Shown here one piece after another: positions 21,231-33,505 of a stretch of DNA of 64,000 bases. Numbering within the stretch: the stretch's first letter is position 1; every line of letters starts with the position of its first letter. The position numbers and the translations under genes were made by a program. The notes under the pieces are model-generated. The model saw only the letters and a list, made by a program, of their open reading frames with translations, ran no database searches and had not been told where the DNA came from. Source of the stretch: Dolomedes plantarius (lineage: Eukaryota > Arthropoda > Arachnida > Araneae > Dolomedidae); NCBI GenBank assembly GCA_907164885.2, contig OU015498.1:129645651-129709650 (forward strand), given 5' to 3'.

Positions 21231-21846
21231 GACACTCAGGATGAAATTTCTCTCCGGAGCGACGTCGCACAAATGCGTTTTTATCAGCCAAAATTTGGAA
21301 AGTTGACTCGTCGGAGAAGCAGACCTGTAAAATACTAAAATAAGCCTCCAAAACTCCTTGCGTAGGAATATTTCACAATAAGAAATCGTATTTACTCGAC
21401 TCCAGTCCTCAAGTGTCATATTCTTGTGTTCTCCAGCCCATAAAAGTCGCTTTTTCTTCATTGCTTCAGTCAGGCGTGGTTTTTTGGTTGGGCGATGACC
21501 CATCAGGTTCCATTCAGCCAATCTCCTCTGGACTGTCCTTTTGGAGACTTTGATCCCTTCGTAATTGATCATAGTGGTGAGACGAGACACACTCTGTTTC
21601 CGATTTTCGAGACAGGCATCCATTATCTTGCGGTCACTACGACAGGTAGTAATGCGTTTTCTTCCACTTTTCCCTATACGGTCCGTTTCCAATTCCACAT
21701 TATTGTCGATTTTTTTCTTAATCCGGTTAACCACTGATTTAGAAACACCGGCAATCGATGCTATCTGTCTTTGGGAATGTGTTGTTTAACAGAAGCGTCT
21801 TTATTTCAGTACATTTACTCGGGGAAATGTCTGAAGATTTTCCCAT
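21231..21846 (-). pseudogene. Tc1-like transposase, N-terminal half, with an intron
   Basis: ATG at 21844-21846 (MGKSSDISPSK). A frameshift near 21770 is followed by 'VNRIKKKIDNNVELE', a GRKR hook 'GKSGRKRITT', and the second helix-turn-helix '(K)VSKRTVQRRLAEWN'. Then comes 'TLEDWSR', a 71-bp insert at 21325-21395 with GTAAAT...TTTACAG ends, and 'VCFSDEST', the first catalytic Asp. Splicing of the insert joins the two in frame, so it reads as a spliceosomal intron. The gene resumes beyond the LINE at 18589-19103. Confidence 0.78.
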
Positions 21847-22244
21847 GCTGAAAAATCCAACAGTGAAATTTTTAAGGATTAAAGCAAAATAAAACAAAAA
21901 TATTGACTGCAAAAATAATACCGTATTAAACAAATCTTGTAAAAATAATACAATATTAAACAAAACTTACAAAAATAATACAATAGTAAACACAACTTAC
22001 ATTTCTGTTTTTTCTGTTGAAACGGCACGAATTACCCACAGTCCAAGAAACGCTTTCACCTGCTCCAGAGTAATGCACTCAGGTGTTGCCACTTTCTAAA
22101 TAGTATTTATAATGTTGCCAGCAATACATAACACATAATAAAATTCATGGGAATAATTAATTTTGGTAATAAGATACATTTAAATGTCGAAATTTCAGAA
22201 ATTGCGTAGTGTCCCTAATAATTTGGCAACCCACTGTATATATA

Positions 22245-24341
22245 CAGTTGGTTCTCTGTTTAACGACTTTCAAGGGACCGTGAAAAATCGTCCTTAAGTA
22301 GAGATAGTCCTTAAACAGAATTTGTGATAAAATAACATTTCCCTTCACACTTTACAGGCTTAGGACTGTCAATATATTTCTTAATATATTGGCGTGTTTA
22401 AAAATGTAATTTTTATTATCATCATTATTTTATTCACAAAAAGTTATTTTAAATTACATTGAAAAAAAAAGAGTACTAACAATACAATAAATTACGTTTT
22501 AAAAAATTCAAAAAGTGTTGATTGCTTCATTCGCCTTGTTTTCGTTATTCTCTTTTCCAGATTTTCTAAAATGTTAAATGAGTCACCTTCCATTTTCGAT
22601 GTAATATAGCGTCGGAGAACATCTAGAGCAGAAATTGCATGTGTGTAAGACGGTGGCAGTGTCTCGTTTTCCGTGTCTTCAACTTCACCTTCTTCGTCTG
22701 ACATGTGTTTTCGTTTACAATATCTTCATAAATTTGTTCTACATTTCTGAAATCTGTTGTTAAAACATATTTATCACAATTGTAGAAATCTTGAATTGAA
22801 ACATCCTCATCTTCAACAAGACTTCTCCATTCTTCAGGGGTAATGTCATCTTCGTTGATTTCTACATCCGTACTTTGCAGTTCCACTACAAGTTCTTTGT
22901 GAATTCCAGCAACGCGAAAGCAGTTTTTTATTGTGGATGAAGAAACTTCTTTCCATGCTGATGTTATCATGTGCATTGCTTCCAAGATTGTAAATTTTCT
23001 AATTTTTATACTGTCAGCCGAATTGTTTATTAATTTCCTAATTAAAGATTTTCTGTAGTATGCTTTCACACTGCGAATGATACCCAGGTCTAATGGGTGC
23101 AACCTGCTAGTGCAATTAGCTGGTAAGAAATGGATAGTCAAATTTGTAAGTCCAGGGATATTTGGAGTATGTGCAGTGCATCGGTCGATTAAAAGTAAAA
23201 CTTTTCTCTTTTCTCGATGCATTTTCGCATCAAATTTTCTAATCCAGTCAATAAAAATTTGTGATGTCATCCACGCTTTATTGTTATTGCGGCACTCACA
23301 AGGTTTCTTGGTGATATTCTTAAAACACCTTGGTTGCTTTGATTTGCCTATAACTAGTGGTGGAAATTTCTCAGATCCATCCGAATTAGTGCACAGTAAA
23401 ACAGTCAATCGTTCTTTACTGTGTTTTCAACCAAAACACTTTTCACCCATATACGTTAAAGTTTTATTAGGCACCATATTGTAGAATAGGCCCGTCTCAT
23501 CTGCATTGAATATGTTCTTCTCATCATATTCATCTAATATCCCCTTCAGCACTATTTTCCCTTCATCCACTATTTTTTCATCTACGGAGCCACTTTCGCC
23601 AGATATGCTTTTAAATACAAGCCCATATCTTTCTTTGAACTTTGTTAGCCAACCAGCCGAAGCCTGAAAATTTTGCATTCCAAACTTTTCTGCCAGAATA
23701 ATAGCATTTTCTTTAAATATCACTCCGGAAATTGGAATGTTAGATGCTCTTGCTTGATGAAACCATTGCAGGATTGCCTTCTCAAACTCTTCTGATCGGC
23801 CACATTGAATTTTCTGCCGTTTAGATTTGGATCCCAAACCAAATTTTTGTGCTGCTTCAAGAATTTTCTCTTTGCTTGCTAAAATGCTTTTGAGAGTAGA
23901 CTCGGGTAGCTGAAATTGTCTTGCGAATTGGACTTTTGTTATTCCAACACTTTCTTCCCAGTTTTCAATAATTTTCACTTTTTCGTGTAGCGTAAGATGC
24001 TTTCGCTTTGATACCATTTTGCTCTGCTCACCTCGTATTCGTACTGGAATGAGCTCCTACACACAACCATGAATTCTCTAAACATGAACACGTGCTTCCC
24101 AGAAGGAGTGAGAGAGGGGTGCTTTTGGACAGTTCGTAAATCACATGACAACATGGTAGGTACAATAGAGTGATTCCACACCCGCACTAAGAAATTCGAT
24201 CCACCAGGGAAGAATGTTCGATCTTCTGAGAAACAGTAATCCGCCCCCCTCCCCCGGTTTTTTCCACTGCAACAAGTCTAAATATCGTCTATAAATAGAG
24301 ATCGTCGTAAAGTAGAGCGTCGTTAAACAGAGAACCAACTG
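22245..24341 (-). mobile_element. Tigger/pogo-like transposon
   Basis: 2.1 kb with inverted ends CAGTTGGTTCTCTGTTTAAC (left) and its complement at 24322-24341, flanked by TA. A second zone of GTCCTTA/GTCGTAA repeats follows inside. It carries one transposase on the minus strand. Its left 70 bp also occur at 18310-18378. Confidence 0.92.
22492..24017 (-). pseudogene. Tigger/pogo-like transposase (CENP-B HTH, DDE_1)
   Basis: ATG at 24017 (MVSKRKHLTLHEKVKIIENW). CENP-B-type N-terminal helix-turn-helix (residues 1-55), a second DNA-binding domain ending 'WLTKFKERYGLVFKSISGES', then the catalytic core: Asp in 'NIFNADETGLFY', Asp in 'LLIDRCTAH', Asp in 'RLHPLDLGII'. Two lesions: an in-frame TGA after 'YMGEKCFG' (near 23430) and a frameshift near 22700, after which 'MSDEEGEVEDTENE' to 'QSTLFEFFKT' completes the tail. 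Otherwise full length at about 510 codons. Acts at TA targets. Confidence 0.9.
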
Positions 24342-24356
24342 TATATATATATATGT

Positions 24357-24388
<32 letters not shown>
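24342..24388. repeat. TA/TG microsatellite
   Basis: TA run followed by (TG)n at the right flank of the Tigger element. Confidence 0.9.
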
Positions 24389-24390
<2 letters not shown>

Positions 24391-25069
24391 AATTAAAACA
24401 GCATAAATAAAATAATTTTCTCACGCTAAATAGACTTGTTGGACTATTGGTTATTAAGGTTAAATTCATTTAACTTTGAAAATTTCATGTCGTAAAAATC
24501 TTTTCCATTGAAATGGTATAGAAGTTTGAATAATCTAATAAACTGTATTTCGATAAAAAAAGAAATTTTATCCTCGAATTCACTCCAACTGTGTCAGAAC
24601 ATAATAAAGTTGAAAAGTTCTTACGCTGATTATAATTTTCTTAGCATAAAGTTACAAATCGACAAATGATCGAACAATAAATTAACAATAATATAATTGA
24701 ATCATAATATGTATATGTGTCTAGTAGAAATAAAATCAATTCTTCCACTGAAACAAATCAGTAATCTCGACACCTAACAGTATATGTATTGGAACACCGC
24801 TATAAATACTATAAAGAAATAATCATATCAGTAAAAGAAAAAGAGGTGAAGAATTGTATCACGATTCTTTAGAGCTTTTAGCTAGCACATACTGCAAATT
24901 TCTAAGATTCCAATATTAACATAAATAGTTAACAAAAATTAACATTTCATTTCAAAGGTAGAAGGTCTGATAGCAGGGTAGTATGGTGGCTTTATACTGA
25001 AATTTTCAAATTTCAAGACATTTTTTATGACAAATTAGAGTTCAGAAATAATGAAAAATACAGTATAAA

Positions 25070-25078
<9 letters not shown>
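24389..25078. other. non-coding stretch
   Basis: AT-rich; no gene, RNA or clear repeat seen. Confidence 0.45.
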
Positions 25079-25103
<25 letters not shown>

Positions 25104-25104
25104 C

Positions 25105-25159
25105 TGAATGGCCAATTTATTATAACTACCTACTCGTTAGGCTACCCATCAGGAAATAT
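25105..25159 (+). repeat. 55-bp transposon-end-like repeat, copy 1
   Basis: TGAATGGCCAATTTATTATA through AGGAAATAT, directly after a (TA)n run; same as 25966-26020. The pattern resembles a Tc1-type terminus, but the opposite inverted end is not seen. Confidence 0.65.
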
Positions 25160-25885
25160 CACTAGGAATTTTTTGAAAATACCCAGGAAAGATTGCATTA
25201 ATCGATTATTTTAACAAAATTGAATCAAAATTGAAATAAAATCTTAAGACATATATTAAAAGTTCTTCAGGTGATATTTGCGTGTACAGGTGAGTACATT
25301 TTTCCTCTAAACACCTGTTTTTATATATTGTTACTTGGATTTATCCTGAGCTATTTAGTTTTGTATTTTGTATCGATCTAGTGTATAGGTATAGATTCTG
25401 ACTTGGTGTAATCATTTTCTTTTTGTGATCACTTTAATATGTGTTGGTTATAAGGCTTAAATGTTTAAATTTACATAGTGATAGATTGAACTGCTTTCTA
25501 TTTCATTCCTTTTGTATATTTTATTTGTTATAGCTGGTTATCAACTCAATAGGTAATTCTGGGCTATATTCTTTTTATGTATTCTTTTTCATTTATAGTG
25601 TCTTTTTTGTCATTATTGTGTTGTACATTTTAGTTAGATTGTTGAACTTCTTTTCTTGCTGTTAGTTTGGCTAAAGGCACTGCTTTATAATTAGGGGATG
25701 TAACAGACCACCGAGAGTATTGCCATGGCACATAAACATGTTTAATCGGAGAGGGGTGGTCACAACTCCCCCCGGTCACTTAGGTACATCTCCATATTAG
25801 TATTCTTTCTGTGGGTTTTTCCAATTGTTCATACTGCTGCTGTACGGTTTTTGACTTTTTCTTTTTATGTTTTTAAATATCAAAC

Positions 25886-25890
<5 letters not shown>
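25160..25890. other. non-coding stretch between two repeat copies
   Basis: T-rich, no gene. May be a solo-ended element body or unrelated insertion between the two 55-bp repeats. Confidence 0.4.

Positions 25891-25965
<75 letters not shown>
25891..25965. repeat. (TA)n microsatellite
   Basis: About 37 TA units. Open frames across it are simple Ile/Tyr repeats and not genes. Confidence 0.95.
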
Positions 25966-25967
<2 letters not shown>

Positions 25968-26020
25968 AATGGCCAATTTATTATAACTACCTACTCGTTA
26001 GGCTACCCATCAGGAAATAT
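25966..26020 (+). repeat. 55-bp transposon-end-like repeat, copy 2
   Basis: Direct repeat of 25105-25159, again immediately after a (TA)n run. Confidence 0.65.
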
Positions 26021-27976
26021 AACCATCACGCTGTTTATCTATCGCAGATGTTATTAAACCGACAGGAAATAATGTTTGCTTGTGAAATGCATCAACAAGA
26101 ATAACATTGAGATACCTTTTTAAAATAGCTAATGGAAAGCTTATTTCCTTTCAATCTACTGTAAAATATGCTCTAAACTATACATCAACTTTCTATCTGT
26201 TTAACAATGTGTCTTTCAAAACTACATCGATTAAATGTAACTGTATCTAGAAAAGTATAACATCAATTCTTTTAAAAAAAATCATTTTGTAGATTCTCAA
26301 GTCTTTTTATATATAGAATTAACACCATTATACGCTAAAAAATTGCTTTAATAACTTTAAATGAATCTTAGATTAATATCTTACGTTATGGTCAACACTT
26401 TGCGTTAACCATGAGTATAAACTAAATAAACATTAAAACTGGTTTTAAAAGACGCTCGTACCTACGCATAAATGCATTATGGAAGATCTAGTTTAATTAA
26501 TTCATCCTATTTAATAACGTCATATTAAAATGTGAATCTGGAATTAAATCATAGAGCTGTTTTGCTTCGTAATGCGATGCTCTCGGGTTTAAGAAATGTG
26601 AGGGATTTATAGTCCGAATATTGAATATGCATCACGCTGATGAATTTCAGCTCTAACCACAACGGGTATTAAGCACGCCTTCCCTCTTAAATTGAATGCC
26701 TTCGTGATTGGTGGTCCATAAGACATAGAAGGCTTAAGGAAAACATGTATTACAACCAGAACAATTTATTTAAAGTTTAGGCTTGGATTTGAAGGATCAA
26801 GAGAATTAATTACGAAATACGGAACTGAAGTTTAAGATATAAAGCTTTAACACAATACAAATATATGCATTTATTTTTTTTCTACTTCTAATTTACCTTC
26901 AAGTTTCCAATCGATTATTTTCTACGCAGAATAAATCAGGAAGTCGTTCCGCACCTTTTCTTCCAGTAATCTAATTTGGTTTTTCGATGAATTTTTACCA
27001 TCCAATTTACATAACTTAAATTGCATATGCATTGTGCCTCAAATATTTGCAAATTGTGACAGTATTTTGTGCATAAAATTTCAAACAGAATGCATTATAT
27101 GTGTAGTCATTTCAAAAAGAAAGTCAATTCTTTGCTATAACAACGTTATCTGAGTAATTCTTGATCATGAACTTTTGAAATTGTGTTTGTATTATATATT
27201 GATACATAAAATTAAATTGGTTTTGTACGCTATAAAATTACCATTTTTTTTAATATACTAACAGCACGTTGGCGAGTGTGTATTCACTTTCAAAAATGTT
27301 TTACTGGTACTACCTAATTTAAATGTAGTTCCTTGAAAAGTTGTTTTATAGGTATCATTTTCAAGTAACTTTATTGTTTATTTTAATGGAGTTCCAAGTA
27401 ATCCCAACAAATTTATTTCCATAATGAATCTGATAAGAAAATTATTCCTCTAAGAGAAATAGAGGTGTACTAGAGATAGCATGTCTTTGATCCGTTGAGA
27501 TCCCTATTATTCATAGGTTAGAAATAATAAAAACAAATTTTAATACTTTCTTGAAATGAAGGTTTACTTTTAGATAACTCATTTAAATTTTTCAATCCGT
27601 TAATGTTGTTGATAATTCAAGAAATGGATTTGATTATATCCCATTACTATAGATTATATGCCATTGAATGATTATATTCCTTTACTATCCAACTATTACA
27701 TAAGAAAAGATTCCATCTATAGCCGATGAAAAGATGTTTAATGACATCTTTTCATCGGGTATTCATCAACTATTAGTTCCAACCAAAAAATTTGGTCTGA
27801 TGGTTACTTTTTGAAACTGAAACCTTAGAAATACTCATAGTTCAGCAGATCTTGACCCGCTCTTAATGAAACTTGTTTTACTATGTTTCAATTCATTTCA
27901 AAGGTACCATACTCTTACAAATAAGACGCTGTTTTTATTGTATTGGATAAAAGATGGGGAAAAGTCTGATTATCAA
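26021..27976. other. non-coding stretch with one dispersed repeat
   Basis: No gene seen. About 26575-26835 aligns loosely with 31945-32205 (shared core GAATATTGAATATGCATCA then TGATGAATTT). A perfect hairpin is listed separately. Confidence 0.45.
27723..27758. repeat. perfect 15-bp hairpin
   Basis: CCGATGAAAAGATGT, six-base loop, then its exact complement ACATCTTTTCATCGG. Not at the end of any element I can define. Confidence 0.8.
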
Positions 27977-27978
27977 TA

Positions 27979-29256
27979 GCTGCGTTTACATGGACAACAA
28001 TAATACCCGGGTTTTACCCGCTAATAGGGAAAACCTTCGAAGCCCGTTTACATGGGACCACATTTTCACCCTGCTTTTACCCGTCTTACCGGAAGTAAAG
28101 GTCGTCACATGATTCGGCGGAAGTGATCCTCGTACACCACCATTCCTTGTAAATCACGTTATGGGTTCGATCCCAGCCGGTGTCATACTTTTCCAAATTC
28201 ACTGTGTTGCTATTTTTAGCTTTCCATCCTCGAACTCCGCATTTATCTCATTACGAAGTGTATGGTCCTGGGGAAGGCCTTTTTTTTCCAATTGCTGTTC
28301 TTTTGACCTCGTATTCTTAAATTTTAAAAATAACAACAACAAAAAAATCATAAAACTTTAAAAATCCAAAAATATTGAAAAACTTACAAAAATATTTTTT
28401 GTATTCTTATGATATCTGCTTTTCTGGGTATTTTCTATGATATCTGCTTTTCGATTATTACTTTTTTGTTTTCCGTGGATCATTAGTCTTATCTAATTTT
28501 TCTTCTAAATTTTCTTAACTTGTAACTCTATATTTTTTCTGTTAAAATTAACTTTTTTGTTTTAATTTAACTTTACTATTAATTTTTTTTTCTTTTACCC
28601 GCGTTATTCTTACCTTAATATTTTAATTCATTACTTAAAATTTTAACTGATTTCAATTTTGTTTCAGTAATTTTTAGTCATGTATAAATAAAAAAATCAT
28701 AAATAGATATAAATAAATTTTTATGTGAATTCTAAAATAATTAATTTATAAATAAATTTTATTGTTACGTTTAATTATTGATTATACTTATTAAATTTAT
28801 TAATTTTACCATAACACTTTAAATGAAAATGTTATTCAAATTTTATTGAAATGAAATTTTATTTCTTATTTTACATACCAGATGGCAGTACCATTCTATT
28901 TATAATGTAATTGGGGATGGGTTTTTCTTTTTTTAAACTAGATGGGCATATGAAGAAATAAGTGAAATCCTCCGGAAAAAAATAGGCACTTTCCTACTGT
29001 TTTCTTGAAAATTATGCGATCGTTAAGGGGTTCCAGATCCTTCCATCGATCATTTAGCTGCATTTTCATGGATTCACACAAGTTCAAACCCGCCATGTTA
29101 TTTACTCCCAGCTTCGAAATGCATCATGGGTAATTAGCGGGTTTTATCCTGGGTCGAAGCAGGGTCGAAAATCCACCCTGCATTTTTCCCTATCGTAGGG
29201 AAAAAGTAAGAAACGACCCTGCTTTTACCCGGGTTTTTGGCACATGTAAACGGCAC
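27979..29256. mobile_element. non-coding TIR element (MITE-like), 1.28 kb
   Basis: Left end GCTGCGTTTACATGGACAAC, right end the complement of GTGCCGTTTACATGTGCC, with inner ACCCGGGT blocks on both sides; TA on each flank. No transposase inside. Superfamily not assigned. Confidence 0.7.
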
Positions 29257-29340
29257 TAATATTATATAGATATGATTAAATAAATCATAACTGCAAACAA
29301 TTGACCACGTAAAAACTGCTTCATCATTAAACATAATATA

Positions 29341-29926
29341 GGGTGGGTGTTCCAAATATCGCCGCTGTGCCTAATATCGCCTACTAGTGTTTCTAAAGTA
29401 TGATTCGCGGTATGTATGAGAAAATGCAGTAACTTCTTAGTTCTGGGTCTGTACAAACAGCAGCGATAGTGACAACGCTCTTATCACTGACAACAGAAAC
29501 TATATGGCGTCTGAAGTTGTTTTGGCTGTTGTATTCGTAAACTTTGGCTCCAAAGAATCAGAATCCAGTGAATGACCAGGTAGGTGCATCCAAATTCTAA
29601 TTTTGCTTATATCATTTGAAAGTGCATTAAACAGAGATTTTGCTAGCAACGCCTTTTAACAGATGCTCCTAATTTCGCCTGGTAGGCGGTAAGAGGAACA
29701 GAGGTAGGCGATATTAGGAACCACTCTGGAATTCACTGGAAATTTCAATTTTTCCAATTTAGCTACATAATTTAAACTGACACTGGTTTTGGATCTGGTT
29801 GATCTCGGGATGCCAAAGGAAATAGTTCTTAGGGATGTTCTTTGAGTTTCCAGCAAAATCAGATACTAAAAAGTGGATGAAATGTCAAAAAAAAGTGAGA
29901 GTAGGCGATATTTGGGACACCTACCC
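29341..29926. mobile_element. MITE with 'AATATCGCC' subterminal repeats
   Basis: 586 bp between TA dinucleotides. Inverted ends GGGTGGGTGTTCCAAATATC and complement of GGGTAGGTGTCCCAAATATC. The motif GCGATATT/AATATCGC recurs inside near 29371 and 29705. Non-coding. Confidence 0.78.
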
Positions 29927-30892
29927 TAAATATTTTTACACCCGTAATCACGCAAGCCGTAATCCGTACATCAAGTGAGTGTAAATATTGTTACATCCTG
30001 ATCATGAAGCGATAAGATTATGTTATAGCTTCATGATTCTGATATTTCCTATTCTACAGAAAATAATTGCTGAAATTCCATATTAAATCACGTATTACTC
30101 TTAAGAAAGAACCATTCAAGTGATGATTATTTCACATCATTTTTAATATTTCCAAATTTTTTTAAAAAGAATAAAATTAAATGCTTTGGTCTTTCCTTAC
30201 ATGTTTTAACCACGCTTTTATTAACTCTCTTTCTTGTTTGTGTGTTTGTCCAGTATAAATCTTGCAATCGATTTTTAACTAACTTCCCGACTAGCTAGAC
30301 ATTTGAAACTTTTAGAATAGCTTAGAACACGATGACAATGCATTCTTTTAATACTTTTAGCCATCTTTAAGCAGATTTGAATTCATTTTCAGTTAATTTT
30401 GTTTTGTATAGAAAGTTAGTTCGGAAAAAATCCGCAAGGTGGTGCTTCGATCGAATTCAATGCTAGCACTTTTGCGTGACGGCGTTTGACGATTTGAAAA
30501 CAGAATAATATGAATTTAGTTTGATTACAAAAATATTGTGCGAAAAATTTTAAAAAAATTGTAAAAGTTACCAGTTTATAAAGTTTGTGGATAGTGGAAA
30601 CGACTAAAAAGTGATTAAAACTAAATAAAAGAAAGTGATAAAGAATAATTAAGTGAAGGTTTGTGGAATTAGTTTATATGATTCAACAGAAAATTTAAAA
30701 ACGTGATATATAAAAAGTTATTTTTATCTAGTAATTATTAATAAATGAGTTAAATTAAAGGCCTTGCTTTTTCTTTAAATATTTTTAATGAATGAGTTAA
30801 ATTAAATTAATTAATCTACAACGAACAGATTCCGTGAACTTCTGTATAGCACGACGTTTTTAACATTTTTTTTATATTTATACTTTTCCCAT
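29927..30892. other. non-coding stretch
   Basis: AT-rich; nothing recognised. Confidence 0.45.
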
Positions 30893-31430
30893 AATGGGTC
30901 TGAGTTAGCTTAGTGATAGCGCGTTCTGCCATGTACTAGAGGCACTCTGTTCGCAGAGCAGGATTTACGTATAAGCTACACAAGCTATAGCTTGGAGCCC
31001 CTAAGAAAGTGGGGGCCCCATATATGATTTGAGATATGGGCCCCTTATAAAGGGCCCCATATTTCAGGGCCTTATCAAGTCTAAATCCGGCCCTGTCTGT
31101 TCGAATTCCGACTAACGCCATTAAATACCTTCGTGTCTAGGGTCTGATACGGGCACGTAATATCCGTAGACCGGTTTGGTTTGGAGCGCTTAGGACAACT
31201 TTTTGCTACACGAGGGCTAGTTAGACCGGGACCTACAGTTTAAAGCCGATTCCGAACGGCTAGTCCGTAGACCATAAAGTCCTTCCACGATGTTCCCCAC
31301 GTAAGTGGGGGAAGGTGCGAACTCTCCAAATGTCGCCCCTGGGGTTGCTCGATCAAAATTGAGGTTCACGAAGACACCATATTGACCATATCAACCATAT
31401 ATACCATATCAGTCATATTGACTCGGCTGT
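30893..31430 (+). mobile_element. tRNA-derived SINE, interrupted by a hAT MITE
   Basis: The head resembles a tRNA gene: A-box-like TTAGCTTAGTGATAGCG at 30905 and, after the MITE, B-box-like GTTCGAATTCC at 31100. The body to about 31370 is GC-richer than its surroundings, and the 3' end carries several CCATAT units (31377-31430), perhaps the tail. Pol III would transcribe it. End points are approximate. Confidence 0.6.
30954..31095. mobile_element. short hAT-type MITE
   Basis: 142 bp flanked by an exact 8-bp duplication TCTGTTCG (30946-30953 and 31096-31103). Inverted ends CAGAGCAGGATTTACG and complement of CAGGGCCGGATTTAGA. Internal GGGGCCC palindromes. No coding. Confidence 0.85.
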
Positions 31431-32949
31431 ATGGTGCTCCCAGATAAAAAGTATTAAACATTTTCCGCGGTTCTGTGCGAATGTCTCAGACAAAGTTCCA
31501 CATTAGCAGAAATAAAATTCCCATAAATAAATTTTTAACGATTTTCTGTCACGTCCGGAAATTGGACCCGAATTTTCTCTTCTCGAAACAAATGCTTTAG
31601 CTATTCAACACCCCCGGAATTGTTCATAAATTTCATTTTCGTTCAGTTTCCTCGCGGTTTTTATCAGCACTTCAAAAACATTTTCCGTTTCATTCAACAG
31701 TAATTTGTATTATACAAGGCATATAAAACCCTGCACAGTTCGTCTGAAATTAGCGACATTTACAAAAGTGATTACTTATACCCTCTTAATACTGAATATC
31801 GAAACAGAACAGAGCAATTCGTGAATGCACTACGCGGTGAGTAAAATCAGATTTAATTAATTCAACTAATTTAAGTGCGTCGCGTTACGAATGTCATGAT
31901 TGCTTGAAATAAATCACATATCCTCTGCCTGCAAATGTGATGCTTCAAAATTTAAGAAATGTGTCGGAACTGAAATCCGAATATTGAATATGCATCATGT
32001 TGATGAATTTAAGGGCGAACCACTTACGCATTAGACTTCGTTCCCCCTCAAACAAATGGTTAACGGCTGAAGCTTCGGAAGTTTGGGTGGCGTCTAAGGA
32101 AAGCATGCTTCACAACCGAAACAATTTATTTAAAATTTGTACAGAGGCAGGAGGGATTAAGAGAATTAGCTGCAGGCCAAGAGATGCCATATTTCAGTTT
32201 TAAAGCTTTTAAGTACAGTCATTCATTATTTATTGATCTTCTTTGAACTATTCACCGGTTTATATCTAATTTCGAAATTGTTAAATATTCTTCGGGAAAA
32301 GAAATTTGCCCTCTTTAGGAAGAAATTCGAATGTTGAGTAAGAATTGCCTTTCTTTTCAGAATAAGTGATTTTATATAATTAAAGTATAGTGCATAGTGC
32401 ATTTGTTATAGTTTAGGAATTTCTATATACTTAAATGTTTTAAGCACTTTTTTTTCCCGAATTTTTAACTTAAATTTGAGTTTGAGTTAAGTAAGAGAAA
32501 TGATTTAAAGCACAACCCAAGAACTTCCTGCTCTACACAAAGAGCTCTTCGGTAGAGTGGTAGTTAATGAGAGTTTTCTGTAGATAGAGAGGAACACCTC
32601 CCATCAAAAATGAAAGAAATGGCATAGGGAAACCTTAATTTGATAACATAATACTATTTTATGTACCAAGAAATAGACCAAGAAAGATACCGTTATACCA
32701 AGAAAATGTTTAACAGAAATCAGTACTCGCCTCCGTCACATCTGTAACTTCATCTTCCTTATTTATTGACCGTTATACAATTATACAGTAATGAACTTAT
32801 ATGCAAAATATAAACAATAGAAATAAACAAAAATTAAAATTCAAGCATAGACTGCTAAATCACTTTAACATAAAACATATCCTGCAAAGAAAACATAAAA
32901 CATTTTCAATACAGGATAGCGCAGAAGCTTCATATCCCCATAATGAAAA
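31431..32949. other. non-coding stretch with diverged repeat
   Basis: No gene. About 31945-32205 is the partner of the repeat near 26575-26835. Confidence 0.45.
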
Positions 32950-33505
32950 AAACAAATAAATAACCCAACAGAGATAGATAAAAATAATACGAATATAGAC
33001 AAAAAACAAACAGAAATCAAGCACTCTGGGAATCCACGCACCAACGGCAAGATTCTGTATAAGTGCCGGAACTGAACCATAAAACAACATAGAGGTAACC
33101 GACAGGTCTCGTCATCAGGGAGCCTAACCATATCAGTTACCTCAAGGGGAACTTTTTGAATAGGATGCAGGTAAGCCCAAAAGACATCCCAAGGCCCCGA
33201 GTCCCCCAAGGAAGCAATAAGTCAAAAAGAAAATGAAAAGACAAACACAACTTACAGTATGGGCTCAACGCACCTTACATGCAAGCACACAAATAATCCT
33301 AATGCAAAGTAAAAGATGCGTGCACACCCCAATTCCATAAGTGACGGTTATGGCGAAACAGCAGCCAATTCTATCCTAAAAGTTACGTCATTGTAACATT
33401 ACTATAGCGCCACCCCCCATTACAGCTTAACCAAATGAAAACATAAATACTATTCTAAACATCTTTAAAAATTCCTGAGTCTAAATGCCATTTTTTAAAA
33501 ACTTT

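Larger units (their letters stand above)
18379..22236 (-). mobile_element. DD34E Tc1-like transposon interrupted by a LINE
   Basis: Ends are inverted: AGTGGGTTGCCAAATTATTA at the left and the complement of TAATAATTTGGCAACCCACT at the right, each next to TA. Without the nested LINE (19117-21217 plus a duplicated target) it would be about 1.7 kb. The transposase gene runs on the minus strand on both sides of the LINE. Confidence 0.85.

Noticed and set aside
25851..26057. Open frame of Ile/Tyr repeats
   Set aside because: Pure translation of a (TA)n microsatellite. The same applies to frames at 10671-10901, 37227-37484 and 43754-43984.
28148..28180. tRNA-like B box (GGTTCGATCCC)
   Set aside because: No A box, no cloverleaf, and it lies inside a TIR element; probably chance or a very old remnant.
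32865..33209. Conserved 114-codon frame in the Penelope-like arm (MGDSGPWDVFW), mirrored at 34837-35112
   Set aside because: Conserved only because the two arms are copies; C-termini differ and no domain is recognised.
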